Positions 1 to 10,471 of a DNA stretch of 37,157 nucleotides are shown here, piece after piece. The DNA comes from Candidatus Epulonipiscium sp. Lineage in GTDB: Bacteria > Bacillota > Clostridia > Lachnospirales > Anaerotignaceae. A program made the translations under genes and the position numbers. The stretch is from NCBI GenBank assembly GCA_012519385.1, contig JAAYQI010000180.1, positions 1-37,157 on the forward strand. The letters are read 5' to 3'. Below the pieces are notes generated by a model. That model was not told the origin of the DNA. It did no database searches and saw nothing but the letters and a program-made list of their open reading frames with translations. Each line of letters starts with the position of its first letter. Position 1 is the first letter of the stretch.

Positions 1-2
1 TG

Positions 3-1934
3 ATTTCGCTGTTAAATGAAGCATCAAAGGCTTATTACCAACTTGATTCACCAATATTATCCGATTTGGAATACGATAAGTTATATGATGAGTTGCTTTT
101 ACTGGAAAAACAGACAGGTGTAATTCTTTCTGGAAGCCCTACACAAAATGTTGGCTATGAAGTGCTAAGTGATTTAAAAAAGGTACAGCATGAATTTCCT
201 ATGCTGTCACTTGATAAAACCAAGGAGCCGCAAAAATTGAAGTCATGGCTGGGAGAAAAAGAAGGTCTTTTATCATGGAAGATGGATGGCTTAACCATTG
301 TGCTTCATTATAATAACGGTAGTTTGCGGCAAGCTATTACCCGTGGAAACGGGCAGGTGGGTGAAGATGTAACCCATAATGCTAAAGTTTTTAAAAATTT
401 GCCCCTAAAAATACCTTTCCAAAAAGAATTGGTGCTTCGAGGAGAGGGTGTAATTTCTTTATCTGATTTTCGTAAAATAAACGAAGAATTGGGTGCGGAA
501 GAAGCATATAAAAACCCTAGAAATCTATGCAGTGGTACTGTTCGCCAATTAAACAGCGAAATTGCGGCGAAGAGAAAAGTAATGTTTTATGCCTTTTCTG
601 TGGTAAAAGCAGAAGGAAAAGAATTTGAGGACGGCAAAAATAGTCAGATGGAATGGTTAAAGGAACTAGGATTTCCTGTGGTAGAGTATGTGCTTGTCAC
701 AAAAGATACTGTGGAAGAAGAAATTCAAAAATTTCAAAAGGCAATCCCTACTATAGATTTTGCAACAGATGGTTTGGTGCTTACCTATAATTCCCGTACC
801 TATAGTCAAAGTCTGGGTGCTACCTCTAAATTTCCAAGGGATGCCATTGCTTTTAAATGGGCAGATGAAACGGCAGAAACCACTTTGCGGGAACTAATAT
901 GGAACACCTCAAGAACAGGCTTGATTAACCCCATTGCGGTGTTTGACCCTGTAGATTTGGAAGGCTCTACTGTGAGCCGTGCCAGTGTGCATAATGTGAG
1001 TATTTTGGAAGAACTGCAACTTGGCATCGGTGATACCATTCGGGTATACAAAGCCAATATGATTATTCCGCAGATTGCGGAAAATGTTACTAAAAAAGGC
1101 GGGGCAATTATCCCTAAGCATTGCTCTGTTTGCGGCGAAGAAACTGAAATCAGAGCACTCAGAGAAGGAAAGGCACTATACTGTACCAACCCCAATTGTC
1201 AGGCACAAAGGGTTCGCTCCTTGACTCATTTTGTCAGCAGGGATGCTATGAATATCGAAGGACTTTCGGAGGAAACTTTGAAAAAGTTTGTGGATAGAGG
1301 GTTTATACAGTATTACCCCGATATTTTTGAATTGCATCAGTACGAAAAGGAAATTAAGGAAATGGAAGGCTTTGGAGAAAAGTCTTACGATAACTTGATT
1401 AGGTCTATAGAAAAAAGTAAATCTGTGTTTCTTCCCCATTTTATTTATGCATTAGGGATTTCCAATATTGGCCTTAGCAATGCGAAATTACTGTGTAAAC
1501 ACTTTCGGTATGACTTAGAGCGGATGAAGCAGGCAACGGAAGAAGAACTGATTCAAATTGAAGGCTTTGGCAGTATTATTGCTCATAATGTGTATCGCTA
1601 TTTTCATAATGAGAAGGATATGGAGCTATTACAGCAGGCCATACAAAAACTGGATTTTCAGTTGCCAAAAGAAGAGGAAGCAGTAAAAACTCTGGATGGA
1701 GTAACTGTGGTGATTACAGGGGACTTACAATATTTTTCTAATCGTAAGGAATTACAGCAGAAAATAGAAGACCTTGGTGGCAAGGTAACAGGGAGTGTTA
1801 CTAAAAAAACTGCCTTCCTTATCAATAATGATGTTTTATCCGAATCGTCAAAAAATAAAAAAGCAAAAGAACTGGGAGTTCCCGTTCTGAGTGAAGAAGA
1901 TTTTTTAGAAAAGTATCCAGAAATAAAGGAATAA
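3..1934 (+). CDS. ligA: NAD-dependent DNA ligase LigA, 5' end outside the window
   Basis: The frame is open from base 3 (ISLLNEASKAYYQLDSPILSDLEYDKLYDEL, upstream of the ORF-track Met). Contains KMDGLT adenylation motif, Cys4 zinc finger (CSVC...CTNPNC), HhH region and C-terminal BRCT. Confidence 0.93.
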   Translation: MSLLNEASKAYYQLDSPILSDLEYDKLYDELLLLEKQTGVILSGSPTQNVGYEVLSDLKKVQHEFPMLSLDKTKEPQKLKSWLGEKEGLLSWKMDGLTIVLHYNNGSLRQAITRGNGQVGEDVTHNAKVFKNLPLKIPFQKELVLRGEGVISLSDFRKINEELGAEEAYKNPRNLCSGTVRQLNSEIAAKRKVMFYAFSVVKAEGKEFEDGKNSQMEWLKELGFPVVEYVLVTKDTVEEEIQKFQKAIPTIDFATDGLVLTYNSRTYSQSLGATSKFPRDAIAFKWADETAETTLRELIWNTSRTGLINPIAVFDPVDLEGSTVSRASVHNVSILEELQLGIGDTIRVYKANMIIPQIAENVTKKGGAIIPKHCSVCGEETEIRALREGKALYCTNPNCQAQRVRSLTHFVSRDAMNIEGLSEETLKKFVDRGFIQYYPDIFELHQYEKEIKEMEGFGEKSYDNLIRSIEKSKSVFLPHFIYALGISNIGLSNAKLLCKHFRYDLERMKQATEEELIQIEGFGSIIAHNVYRYFHNEKDMELLQQAIQKLDFQLPKEEEAVKTLDGVTVVITGDLQYFSNRKELQQKIEDLGGKVTGSVTKKTAFLINNDVLSESSKNKKAKELGVPVLSEEDFLEKYPEIKE

Positions 1935-1983
1935 GGGAATAAGGCTATTTAAGTAAAGGTAGTTGCTTTTTGGAGGAGCCAAA

Positions 1984-2871
1984 ATGAATCTAAATCAGTT
2001 GTATTATTTTAAAACATTGGCAGAGTTGGAGCACTATACCAAGGCGGCAGAAAAGCTGTCTATTTCACAGCCTACATTAAGCCATTCGATTTCCACATTA
2101 GAACAGGAGCTAGGAGCATTTTTGTTTGAAAAACAAGGCAGAAATGTGGTTCTTACCAAATATGGACGAATTTATTTGTTTTACGTGGAAAATGCTCTGC
2201 ATCAGTTGGAATTGGGAAAAAATCAGATAGAGCGAATGGTAAGCGAGGGCGGTGGTCATGTTGACTTAGCTTATATGGCATCTGTTGGTACAAACTTTTT
2301 GCCTGAGATGATATCTGCTTTTTTTGAAGAAAAGAAAAACAAAAATATTACCTTCTCTTGTTACGAAGGAAGCACAAAAAACTTGATTTATAACTTAAAA
2401 CGGGAAAAGTATGATTTGATTTTTTGCTCTCATGTGGAAAATGAACGAGATATTGAATTTGTACCCGTCTATGAGCAGATTTTGATTGCCATTGTACCAA
2501 TCAATCATCCTTTGGCAGAAAAAACAAAGGTGGAATTAAAGGATATTAGCGGGTATCCCTTTATTTCTTACACAAAAGAAAGCGGAATGCGAAAAATCAT
2601 TGATGATTTATTTATTAAAGCAGAAATGATACCAAATGTACTTTGCCAATTTGAAGATATGAACTCTATTGCAGGGTTGGTTGCTGCGAATCAAGGGGTG
2701 GCAATTATTACGGATAATCCCTCCATCGGCAATTATAATGTAAAAAGATTGGAACTGGATGCACCTCATTCCAAGCGTCAAGTGTATCTTGCCTATGTTA
2801 AAAATCGATACCTGCCGCCATCGGTGCAAAAATTTAAAGACTTTATCATCAAACGAACCAAACAACGATGA
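1984..2871 (+). CDS. LysR family transcriptional regulator
   Basis: N-terminal HTH MNLNQLYYFKTLAELEHYTKAAEKLSISQPTLSHSISTLEQELG is typical LysR. ATG at 1984 preceded by GGAGG is a better start than 1963. Confidence 0.92.
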   Translation: MNLNQLYYFKTLAELEHYTKAAEKLSISQPTLSHSISTLEQELGAFLFEKQGRNVVLTKYGRIYLFYVENALHQLELGKNQIERMVSEGGGHVDLAYMASVGTNFLPEMISAFFEEKKNKNITFSCYEGSTKNLIYNLKREKYDLIFCSHVENERDIEFVPVYEQILIAIVPINHPLAEKTKVELKDISGYPFISYTKESGMRKIIDDLFIKAEMIPNVLCQFEDMNSIAGLVAANQGVAIITDNPSIGNYNVKRLELDAPHSKRQVYLAYVKNRYLPPSVQKFKDFIIKRTKQR

Positions 2872-2940
2872 TAAATTCCAGAAAAAGGTTGTTGTTTTTC
2901 TAATTAATAACAGATAAAATGAAAAATAAAGGGGGTTATA

Positions 2941-3879
2941 ATGATGAAGAAGTTGATGATATGCTTTGCCGCTTTGGTTGTGTTGGTGAGTACTCCTTTT
3001 ACTGTATTTGGAGAAGAAACGGCTGTAAATCAAACTATTGCAGTAAATCGTATGCAGGTTGGAGAAAGGCAAGTTGTAGTGAGGGATATTGTGATAACGG
3101 AAGCGGCAGCAGGGCTGTTTGAGAAAAAAGAATGCATTTATTTGAAGGCAGACCACCTTTCGTTTGAAGATGGAATAGAGTATACTGTGACAAAAGGTGA
3201 TATTAAAATCAAAAATGTTGAAACTAAGAATGATATTATAAAAATTACCATTGATAAAGCTAGTTCTAAAGCATCGGAAATTAAGCTGACAAATATTAGA
3301 TTATATCTGGACCGTTCTATTCCAGATGGTGTCTATCCCTTAGAATTAGTTACAGAGGGTGGGGCAAGTTATCCCAATAATGTTTTTGGAAAGCTATACG
3401 AACAAAAAGCCGCGAAAAATCAATCAGCAGTGAAGTCTGTAGTTTTGATGAAGAACTTTGTGGAGATTACTTCACCAAATCAGAATGGTGTTACAAAAGA
3501 GCAGGTGGTAATTTCTATTTCGGATGGGACTTTAACCAAAAACGGAGAAGAGATTGCTATTGATAAACCTTATATCTATGAAGGTCAAATCATGCTTCCA
3601 TTAAGAGCAGTGACAGAAGCATTATCCAAGGATGCTGTAATTGCGTGGGACAATGCTTCTCAAAGTATTACTGTTAGCATGGGAAAACAGGTAATGGGAT
3701 TTCGTGTTGGAGAAAAGACCTTGAATGCAAATGGAACGACTTTACCTATGACAACTCCCGCACAGATGCAAGAGGGTAGAGTATATTTATCTTTGCAGGA
3801 CTTAAGCTTTATTTTAGGTATGAAGGAAGAGAATGTATTGTGGAATCAAGAGGATATGACAATACAATTCAATAGCTAA
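2941..3879 (+). CDS. Secreted protein with copper amine oxidase N-terminal-like domain (stalk-type)
   Basis: Signal peptide MMKKLMICFAALVVLVSTPFTVFG; C-terminal PYIYEGQIMLPLRAVTEALSKDAVIAWDNASQSITV is typical of the Cu-amine-oxidase N domain family. Confidence 0.85.
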   Translation: MMKKLMICFAALVVLVSTPFTVFGEETAVNQTIAVNRMQVGERQVVVRDIVITEAAAGLFEKKECIYLKADHLSFEDGIEYTVTKGDIKIKNVETKNDIIKITIDKASSKASEIKLTNIRLYLDRSIPDGVYPLELVTEGGASYPNNVFGKLYEQKAAKNQSAVKSVVLMKNFVEITSPNQNGVTKEQVVISISDGTLTKNGEEIAIDKPYIYEGQIMLPLRAVTEALSKDAVIAWDNASQSITVSMGKQVMGFRVGEKTLNANGTTLPMTTPAQMQEGRVYLSLQDLSFILGMKEENVLWNQEDMTIQFNS

Positions 3880-3910
3880 TAAATTAACCAGAGATTGAAA
3901 CCATAAAATT

Positions 3911-3940
3911 CACTCGAAAATTATTTTTCGGGTGTTTTTT
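3911..3940 (+). terminator. Intrinsic terminator
   Basis: CACTCGAAAA-ttat-TTTTCGGGTG stem (one G-U) followed by a T run. Confidence 0.85.
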
Positions 3941-4033
3941 TATATTTAACAAATATCGCTCCTTATCTATTTTTTAAAAAATTGAAAAATGGGAAGACTT
4001 TTTTATACAAATTACGTTTTATATATAAAATTA

Positions 4034-4060
4034 TTAGCACTCTTTACAAATGAGTGCTAA
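4034..4060 (+). promoter_or_regulatory. CIRCE operator (HrcA binding site) upstream of clpB
   Basis: TTAGCACTC-TTTACAAAT-GAGTGCTAA: exact match to the TTAGCACTC-N9-GAGTGCTAA consensus. Confidence 0.97.
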
Positions 4061-4124
4061 TAGCGTATAATACTGTTAAAGAAAACCATTGTTATCAAAA
4101 AATTATAAGAAGAAAGGAAGGAAG

Positions 4125-6725
4125 ATGGATATGAACCTGCAAAAATACACGCAAAAATCATTAGAAGCAGTACAATCTGCTCAACAAACAGCCATGGAAT
4201 ATCAAAATCCTCAATTAGAACAGCAACATCTGCTGTATGCCCTGCTGGTTCAAGAGGATGGGCTGATTTCTCAATTACTGCTGAAAATGGGATGTAATGT
4301 AAATGGGTTATTAGGGCAAGTGAAGCAGGAGCTTAGTAAGTTGCCTCATGTGACGGGAAGCAGAAGTGCCAATAATTTATATATTTCAGCGGATATGGAT
4401 AAAGTGTTGGTAGAATCGGAAAAATTAGCAGAAAATATGAAGGACGAGTATGTTTCTGTGGAGCATATTTTTATGTCTCTATTAAACTCGCCTAACATCG
4501 TATTAAAAAATCTTTTTCAATCTCACCAGATTCAACTCAATGAATTTATGAAAGTATTATCCACGGTAAGAGGAAATACAAGAGTGACCAGTGATTCACC
4601 CGAAGCAACCTATGATGCCTTGAAAAAATATGGCACAGATTTGGTGGAAAAAGCCAGAACCAACAAGCTTGACCCTGTGATTGGTCGGGATGAGGAAATA
4701 CGAAATGTAATTCGTATTTTGTCCAGAAAAACAAAAAATAATCCTGTTTTAATCGGAGAACCTGGTGTAGGGAAGACAGCTATTGCGGAAGGTTTGGCGC
4801 AAAGAATTGTAAAAGAGGATGTTCCAAATAGTTTAAAAAATAAAACAATATTCTCACTGGATATGGGTGCATTGATAGCAGGTGCCAAGTTTAGAGGAGA
4901 ATTTGAAGAAAGGCTAAAGGCCGTTTTAAACGAAGTCAGAAAGAGCCAAGGGCAGATTATACTTTTTATTGACGAGCTGCATACCATTGTGGGTGCAGGT
5001 AAAACCGAAGGAGCCATGGATGCGGGAAATTTATTAAAACCAATGCTGGCTCGTGGTGAGCTTCATTGTATCGGTGCTACCACACTCAATGAATATAAGC
5101 AGTATATCGAAAAAGACCCAGCTTTGGAAAGAAGATTCCAACCAGTGCTGGTAAATGAGCCTACAGTTGAGGATACCATTGCCATTTTAAGAGGGTTGAA
5201 GGAGCGTTATGAAGTATATCATGGTGTCAAAATTCAAGACCAAGCCATGATTGCCGCTGCTACATTATCCCATCGCTATATTACAGACCGTTTTTTACCA
5301 GATAAAGCCATTGATTTAGTGGATGAAGCCTGCGCTATGATACGAACGGAAATTGACTCTATGCCCACAGAGTTAGATGTGATTCAGCGAAAAATTATTC
5401 AATATGAAATTGAAGAAGCCGCTCTGAAAAAAGAAAAAGATAAACTTTCTCAAGAACATCTAGCCGAGATTCAAAAAGAATTGGCAGAAATGCGAGAAAA
5501 ATTTAATGAGTTAAAAGCAAAGTGGGAAAATGAAAAAAACGAAATTACAAAAGTTCAAAAACTAAGAGAAGAAATTGAAAAAGTAAACGCAGAAATAGAG
5601 GCCGCAGAGCGTAAATATGATTTGAACAAGGCCGCAGAGTTGAAATACGGAAAATTACCTCAATTACAAAAAGAATTAGAAGCAAAAGAAAAGCAAACCG
5701 ATGAAACAACTATTAAACACAGCTTGCTTAGAGATAAAGTGACAGAGGAAGAAATTGCAAGAATTATTGAACGATGGACAGGAATTCCCGTAGCAAAGTT
5801 GATGGAAGGAGAACGGGAAAAGCTATTACACTTAGAGGATGTTTTGCACCAGAGAGTGATTGGGCAAGAGGAAGCGGTAACAAAAGTATCGGAAGCAATC
5901 CTTAGGAGCCGTGCTGGTATTCAAAACCCTGGCAGACCCATTGGTTCTTTTCTCTTTTTAGGCCCTACTGGTGTGGGAAAAACAGAATTGGCAAAATCCT
6001 TGGCAGAATGCCTTTTTGACGGCGAGAAAAATATGGTAAGAATTGATATGACGGAATATATGGAGAAATTCTCTGTATCTCGTTTGATTGGAGCTCCTCC
6101 AGGATATGTGGGATATGAAGAAGGCGGCCAATTAACAGAGGAGGTTAGAAGAAAACCATATTCTGTGGTACTCTTTGATGAGGTAGAAAAAGCACATCCT
6201 GATGTCTTTAATATTTTACTGCAAGTTTTGGATGACGGTCATATTACAGATTCTCAAGGTCGTACAGTAGATTTTAAAAATACCATTATTATTTTAACTT
6301 CTAATCTTGGCTCTTCCTATTTGCTGGAGGGCATTGATGAAGATGGCAATATTATGGATTCAGCAAAGAATAGCGTGGAAGAATTGCTTCGCCAGTCCTT
6401 CCGTCCTGAATTTTTAAACCGTTTGGATGAAATTATTTTTTACAAACCTCTCACCAAGAAGGATATCTCTCATATCATTGATTTAATTTTTAAAGATTTA
6501 AACAAGCGTTTGGCGCAGCAACAATTAAGCTGCCAGATTACACTAAGTGCCAAAGAATTTATAGCTGAAAATGGATATGACCCCTTGTATGGTGCTAGGC
6601 CGTTAAAACGATATATTCAAAGAAATATTGAGACAATGATTGCAAAGAAAATAATCAGTGAGGATGTATCGCCAGAGACAGTAATGACAATCGATATAGA
6701 AAATAACAATTTTGTAGTTAAATAA
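4125..6725 (+). CDS. clpB: ATP-dependent chaperone ClpB
   Basis: Clp N domain, two Walker A motifs (GEPGVGKT, GPTGVGKT), long middle coiled coil, C-terminal GARPLKRYIQ. Start near 4125/4131 after AAGGAAGG. Confidence 0.97.
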   Translation: MDMNLQKYTQKSLEAVQSAQQTAMEYQNPQLEQQHLLYALLVQEDGLISQLLLKMGCNVNGLLGQVKQELSKLPHVTGSRSANNLYISADMDKVLVESEKLAENMKDEYVSVEHIFMSLLNSPNIVLKNLFQSHQIQLNEFMKVLSTVRGNTRVTSDSPEATYDALKKYGTDLVEKARTNKLDPVIGRDEEIRNVIRILSRKTKNNPVLIGEPGVGKTAIAEGLAQRIVKEDVPNSLKNKTIFSLDMGALIAGAKFRGEFEERLKAVLNEVRKSQGQIILFIDELHTIVGAGKTEGAMDAGNLLKPMLARGELHCIGATTLNEYKQYIEKDPALERRFQPVLVNEPTVEDTIAILRGLKERYEVYHGVKIQDQAMIAAATLSHRYITDRFLPDKAIDLVDEACAMIRTEIDSMPTELDVIQRKIIQYEIEEAALKKEKDKLSQEHLAEIQKELAEMREKFNELKAKWENEKNEITKVQKLREEIEKVNAEIEAAERKYDLNKAAELKYGKLPQLQKELEAKEKQTDETTIKHSLLRDKVTEEEIARIIERWTGIPVAKLMEGEREKLLHLEDVLHQRVIGQEEAVTKVSEAILRSRAGIQNPGRPIGSFLFLGPTGVGKTELAKSLAECLFDGEKNMVRIDMTEYMEKFSVSRLIGAPPGYVGYEEGGQLTEEVRRKPYSVVLFDEVEKAHPDVFNILLQVLDDGHITDSQGRTVDFKNTIIILTSNLGSSYLLEGIDEDGNIMDSAKNSVEELLRQSFRPEFLNRLDEIIFYKPLTKKDISHIIDLIFKDLNKRLAQQQLSCQITLSAKEFIAENGYDPLYGARPLKRYIQRNIETMIAKKIISEDVSPETVMTIDIENNNFVVK

Positions 6726-6746
6726 AAATCTTATATAAAACAATAA

Positions 6747-6784
6747 AAAAAGATGATGTACCCAGTGTGCATTGTCTTTTTTTG
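6747..6784 (+). terminator. Intrinsic terminator after clpB
   Basis: AAAAAAGATGATG...CATTGTCTTTTTTT pairs through with G-U wobbles and ends in a T run. Confidence 0.7.
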
Positions 6785-6910
6785 TTTTTTAGGAGATTCT
6801 TAGTATTATGTCTGATTTTAAAAACATACTTGTCAAAAAGATGCATAGAATGTTCTTAGGCAGACAGTCGGAGTTTTTATGCACCAAATGGGAGGGAATT
6901 CATATAAAAT

Positions 6911-8479
6911 ATGAAAACAATAAGAATCAGACAAACTTTTATAGTCTGTCTTATCTATTGCGTTTTAATACATAGTTTAAATGCTTATGCTCTAGAAGAA
7001 AACACCGCCTCCTACAGAAATAGCCACATAATAAGTTATGTTGAAAGTGAAAAAAATCTCTTTAATAATCCTTATGGATTTTGGGTGGGGATGTGTATAT
7101 CGGCGGGGTTAGGATTTTTGCTATGTAGTGCTATTCAAGTACGAAAAAAACATTTGTTACAGAAACAGATGGCTGAGGGGAAGTTATATGACGAACGATA
7201 TAAAATTGCACTGATAAAAGGAGGCTTTAAGGTATTTGAGTTTGATAAAACCCAGGGGATTGTAATGCAATCCAATGAAAAATGGGGCTGTTGTGGTTTT
7301 GATGAATTAAACGGTGAGCCCGAAATTTATATCAAACGGGGGATTATCCACCCAGAAGATGCGGAGGAATTTAAAAGAATTTTTGATGAGATAAAATGCC
7401 AAAGTACGTGCCTAAGCTGTATTATCCGTCTAAAAGAAAATATGGATTATGTATGGAACCGAATTATGCTAATTAGCCTATCTTCGGAAGATGCAGTCAT
7501 AGGAATTGTAAAGGATATTTCTGAAGAAAAGGAAAAAGAAATGGTTTTTAACTATCAGCAGGAAGAGAAATACCGTATCTCTATCAAAAAGTTATATCCC
7601 TATTGTTTAGAAATGAATATATCTAAAAATTATTTTCAGAGCAAAAGTGAATTATTTTTATTAAACTCCTTCTTTGAAGAAGGGGATAATATGGAAGAAC
7701 TATTAGCAAATTTTGCGGAGGCACAAGTACATCCCGAAGACCAGGATATTTTTGGAGAGCTTTTTCAAAGAAATAAATTAATTGAGAATTATTTTAATCA
7801 CCGAACACAGTTTGATGTAGAATTTCGTTTGAAAGCTCAAGGGAATCAATACACTTGGTGGAATTGTCATTTGCTTTTATATTCCGATGAGCGAGGAGAT
7901 ATATGTGGTATTGTATTTTTCAAAGATATTGATGAGCAAAAACAAAATACACTTATGCTCCAACATTATGCGGAAAGAGATTTGTTTACGGGGTTATATA
8001 ATAAGGCTACAACACAAACTCAAATTACAAAAGTGCTGACACAAAACAATGATAAAGAAAGTATCCACGGAATTATGGTATTGGATATTGATGATTTTAA
8101 AAATATCAACGATACCATGGGGCATATTGCTGGAGATATTGTATTAAAAAAAATAGCCACTGATATGAAAGATACCTTCCGAAAATCAGATATTATTGGC
8201 AGAACTGGCGGAGATGAATTTATGGTGTGTATGAAGGATATTTTAGATGCTAATAATATAACAAATAAAGCGGAGGAGCTTTTGGAAAAAATACGAAGTT
8301 ATGAATTTTATATGGAAAATGGAAAAGAAGTGGAAATATCTGTGAGCATTGGAATTGCACTGTATCCACAGCAGGGGAATACATTTCAAGAGCTATATCA
8401 AAAAGCAGATAGAGCATTATATCATTCCAAACGATGCGGAAAAAATCAATATTTTATATATGACTCTATATTGGACTAA
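6911..8479 (+). CDS. Membrane-anchored PAS-domain diguanylate cyclase
   Basis: Signal/TM N-terminus, PAS-like regions, GGDEF domain with intact active site and I-site (RKSDIIGRTGGDEF, i.e. RxxD-x5-GGDEF). Confidence 0.92.
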   Translation: MKTIRIRQTFIVCLIYCVLIHSLNAYALEENTASYRNSHIISYVESEKNLFNNPYGFWVGMCISAGLGFLLCSAIQVRKKHLLQKQMAEGKLYDERYKIALIKGGFKVFEFDKTQGIVMQSNEKWGCCGFDELNGEPEIYIKRGIIHPEDAEEFKRIFDEIKCQSTCLSCIIRLKENMDYVWNRIMLISLSSEDAVIGIVKDISEEKEKEMVFNYQQEEKYRISIKKLYPYCLEMNISKNYFQSKSELFLLNSFFEEGDNMEELLANFAEAQVHPEDQDIFGELFQRNKLIENYFNHRTQFDVEFRLKAQGNQYTWWNCHLLLYSDERGDICGIVFFKDIDEQKQNTLMLQHYAERDLFTGLYNKATTQTQITKVLTQNNDKESIHGIMVLDIDDFKNINDTMGHIAGDIVLKKIATDMKDTFRKSDIIGRTGGDEFMVCMKDILDANNITNKAEELLEKIRSYEFYMENGKEVEISVSIGIALYPQQGNTFQELYQKADRALYHSKRCGKNQYFIYDSILD

Positions 8480-8482
8480 TAA

Positions 8483-8515
8483 AAAAGCATTCCTACTTTT
8501 GAAAGGAATGCTTTT
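8483..8515. terminator. Bidirectional intrinsic terminator between convergent genes
   Basis: AAAAGCATTCCT-acttttgaa-AGGAATGCTTTT perfect 12-bp arms. Confidence 0.85.
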
Positions 8516-8531
8516 AGCTTTTTGATTAAAA

Positions 8532-9176
8532 TTATAATAGATTTTTTTTCTGAAACAAATCTTGCAATGTACTATAGATAGAATGATACAGCAACTCATA
8601 TCCTTTGGGACTTAGGTGAACCCCGTCAGACTGAAAATAGGGGACCATATTTTTTTGTCCCATAGAATTTAATACAGAAAAGAAATCAATGCAGATTATA
8701 TTTTTCTCATCAGCAATCTTCTTTACAATATTGCTATATTTTTCCACCCGATCTGTAGTGTTAAAAGGGAAAAAGTCTGTATCAATTACAGGCGGCGGAG
8801 TAATAAGAATCGGAATAGGTGAAGATTCTAGAGGGCTATGGGGTAACTGCACCGCATTTAATGTTTCTATTATGTGGAGTAAGTTATTTTCAAATTCATA
8901 TGGTGTAAGATACTGCTCCTCACATAAAGAGCTATCGTTAGAACCGAATAATATCAACACAATATGAGGTAAAAAGCACAATACATCTCCCATCAGTCGC
9001 CTTTTAGCATCTCTGGTAGTATCGCCGTTGATGCCGCTATTAATGACATTCCAGCGAAAGTCTTTATAATGAGCAGGCAGAGTATGTTTTAGTCGGGAAA
9101 GAAAGGTAACACTTTCCTCAACACCATACCCAAAGGTTAGGCTGTCTCCAAAACCTAAAATGGTAATTTCTTTCAT
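8532..9176 (-). CDS. SGNH/GDSL-family hydrolase
   Basis: ILGFGDSLTFGYGV (block I), NSGINGDT, FGSNDSS and SDGVHLSPKGY motifs. Confidence 0.92.
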   Translation of the reverse strand: MKEITILGFGDSLTFGYGVEESVTFLSRLKHTLPAHYKDFRWNVINSGINGDTTRDAKRRLMGDVLCFLPHIVLILFGSNDSSLCEEQYLTPYEFENNLLHIIETLNAVQLPHSPLESSPIPILITPPPVIDTDFFPFNTTDRVEKYSNIVKKIADEKNIICIDFFSVLNSMGQKNMVPYFQSDGVHLSPKGYELLYHSIYSTLQDLFQKKNLL

Positions 9177-9185
9177 AATAACCTC

Positions 9186-10466
9186 CTATAGTTGCAAAAG
9201 AGATTCATAAAAGGCAGGATAGGAGATATTGGCACACTGTGCATTTGTAATTATAGTTTCTCCATCTGCCATGATTCCCGCTACTGCCATTGCCATTGCA
9301 ATACGATGGTCATGATAGGTTTCTACAGTACATCCTGTGAGAGGGTTCCCGCCGTGAATCATCATTCCATCTTCTGTTTCTTCGATGGATGCACCAAATT
9401 TCTTTAACTCTGTAACAACAGTGTGGATACGGTTAGATTCCTTTACTTTCAATTCTGCTGCATCACGGATTACGGTAGTTCCCTTTGCAAAGCAAGCAGC
9501 AACAGCCAAAATGGGAATTTCATCAATGAGCCGTGGTATAAGAGAGCCTTCCACAACTGTACCTGATAGGCCAGAAGATCTTACTAGGATATCTCCTACG
9601 AGTTCACCACATACGGTTTGCTGGTTTTGAATGGTAATATCTGCCCCCATAGCCAAAAGAACATCAATAATACCAGAACGTGTAGGGTTGATACCTACAT
9701 TTTTTAATAGTATCTCTGCATTTTGACAGACACATCCTGCTACCATAAAGTATGCGGCTGAAGAAATATCTGCAGGAACATCAATGCGTTTTCCATAAAG
9801 CTGTGAAATAGGGCGGCAATGTATGGTAGTGCCATTGGTAGTAATATCCGCTCCCATATAGTTTAACATAATTTCTGTATGATTTCGTGTTGGCTCTGGC
9901 TCTATCACCACAGTTTCGCCTTCTGCATATAAGCCTGCCAGAAGCAAAGCACTTTTTACTTGAGCACTGGCAACAGGCAAGGTATATTCAATGGCTTTGA
10001 GTTTTTTGCCATGAATAGTGAAGGGGGCATGGAGATTATCTTCATCTGCACATTCAAAGGAAGCGCCCATTTGCCGTAAACAAACAGCAACACGATTCAT
10101 AGGGCGTTTTTGAATGGAAGCATCCCCTGTTAATTGACTGGTAAATGGCTGAGCAGCAAGCAAACCACTCATTAAGCGTAATGTTGTGCCGCTATTGCCT
10201 ACATCTAAAACTTCTGTAGGAGCAGAAAGGCCATGTAGCCCTTTTCCATGGACAAATACAGTCTCCCCTTGAAGCTCAATGGTAATACCCAGCTTGCGAA
10301 AGCAGGAAATGGTGGAAAGACAGTCCTCTCCTAATAAAAAGCCATGAACCTCTGTGATACCCTTTGCTATAGCTCCAAACATCACACTGCGGTGAGAGAT
10401 GGACTTATCTCCAGGAACGGTTACGCTACCGTGGAGAGAATTCTTTTGTTTGATTACAATATCCAA
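9186..10466 (-). CDS. aroA: 3-phosphoshikimate 1-carboxyvinyltransferase (EPSP synthase)
   Basis: GDKSISHRSVMFGAIAKG, GNSGTTLRLMSGLLA, DHRIAMAMAVAG motifs. Confidence 0.97.
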   Translation of the reverse strand: MDIVIKQKNSLHGSVTVPGDKSISHRSVMFGAIAKGITEVHGFLLGEDCLSTISCFRKLGITIELQGETVFVHGKGLHGLSAPTEVLDVGNSGTTLRLMSGLLAAQPFTSQLTGDASIQKRPMNRVAVCLRQMGASFECADEDNLHAPFTIHGKKLKAIEYTLPVASAQVKSALLLAGLYAEGETVVIEPEPTRNHTEIMLNYMGADITTNGTTIHCRPISQLYGKRIDVPADISSAAYFMVAGCVCQNAEILLKNVGINPTRSGIIDVLLAMGADITIQNQQTVCGELVGDILVRSSGLSGTVVEGSLIPRLIDEIPILAVAACFAKGTTVIRDAAELKVKESNRIHTVVTELKKFGASIEETEDGMMIHGGNPLTGCTVETYHDHRIAMAMAVAGIMADGETIITNAQCANISYPAFYESLLQL

Positions 10467-10471
10467 TAAAA

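Noticed and set aside
806-1439. Minus-strand ORFs opposite ligA, and similar antisense ORFs opposite clpB, the spoIIIA genes and transporter genes
   Set aside because: They overlap well-supported coding genes, lack recognisable domains and show low-quality compositions; treated as shadow ORFs.
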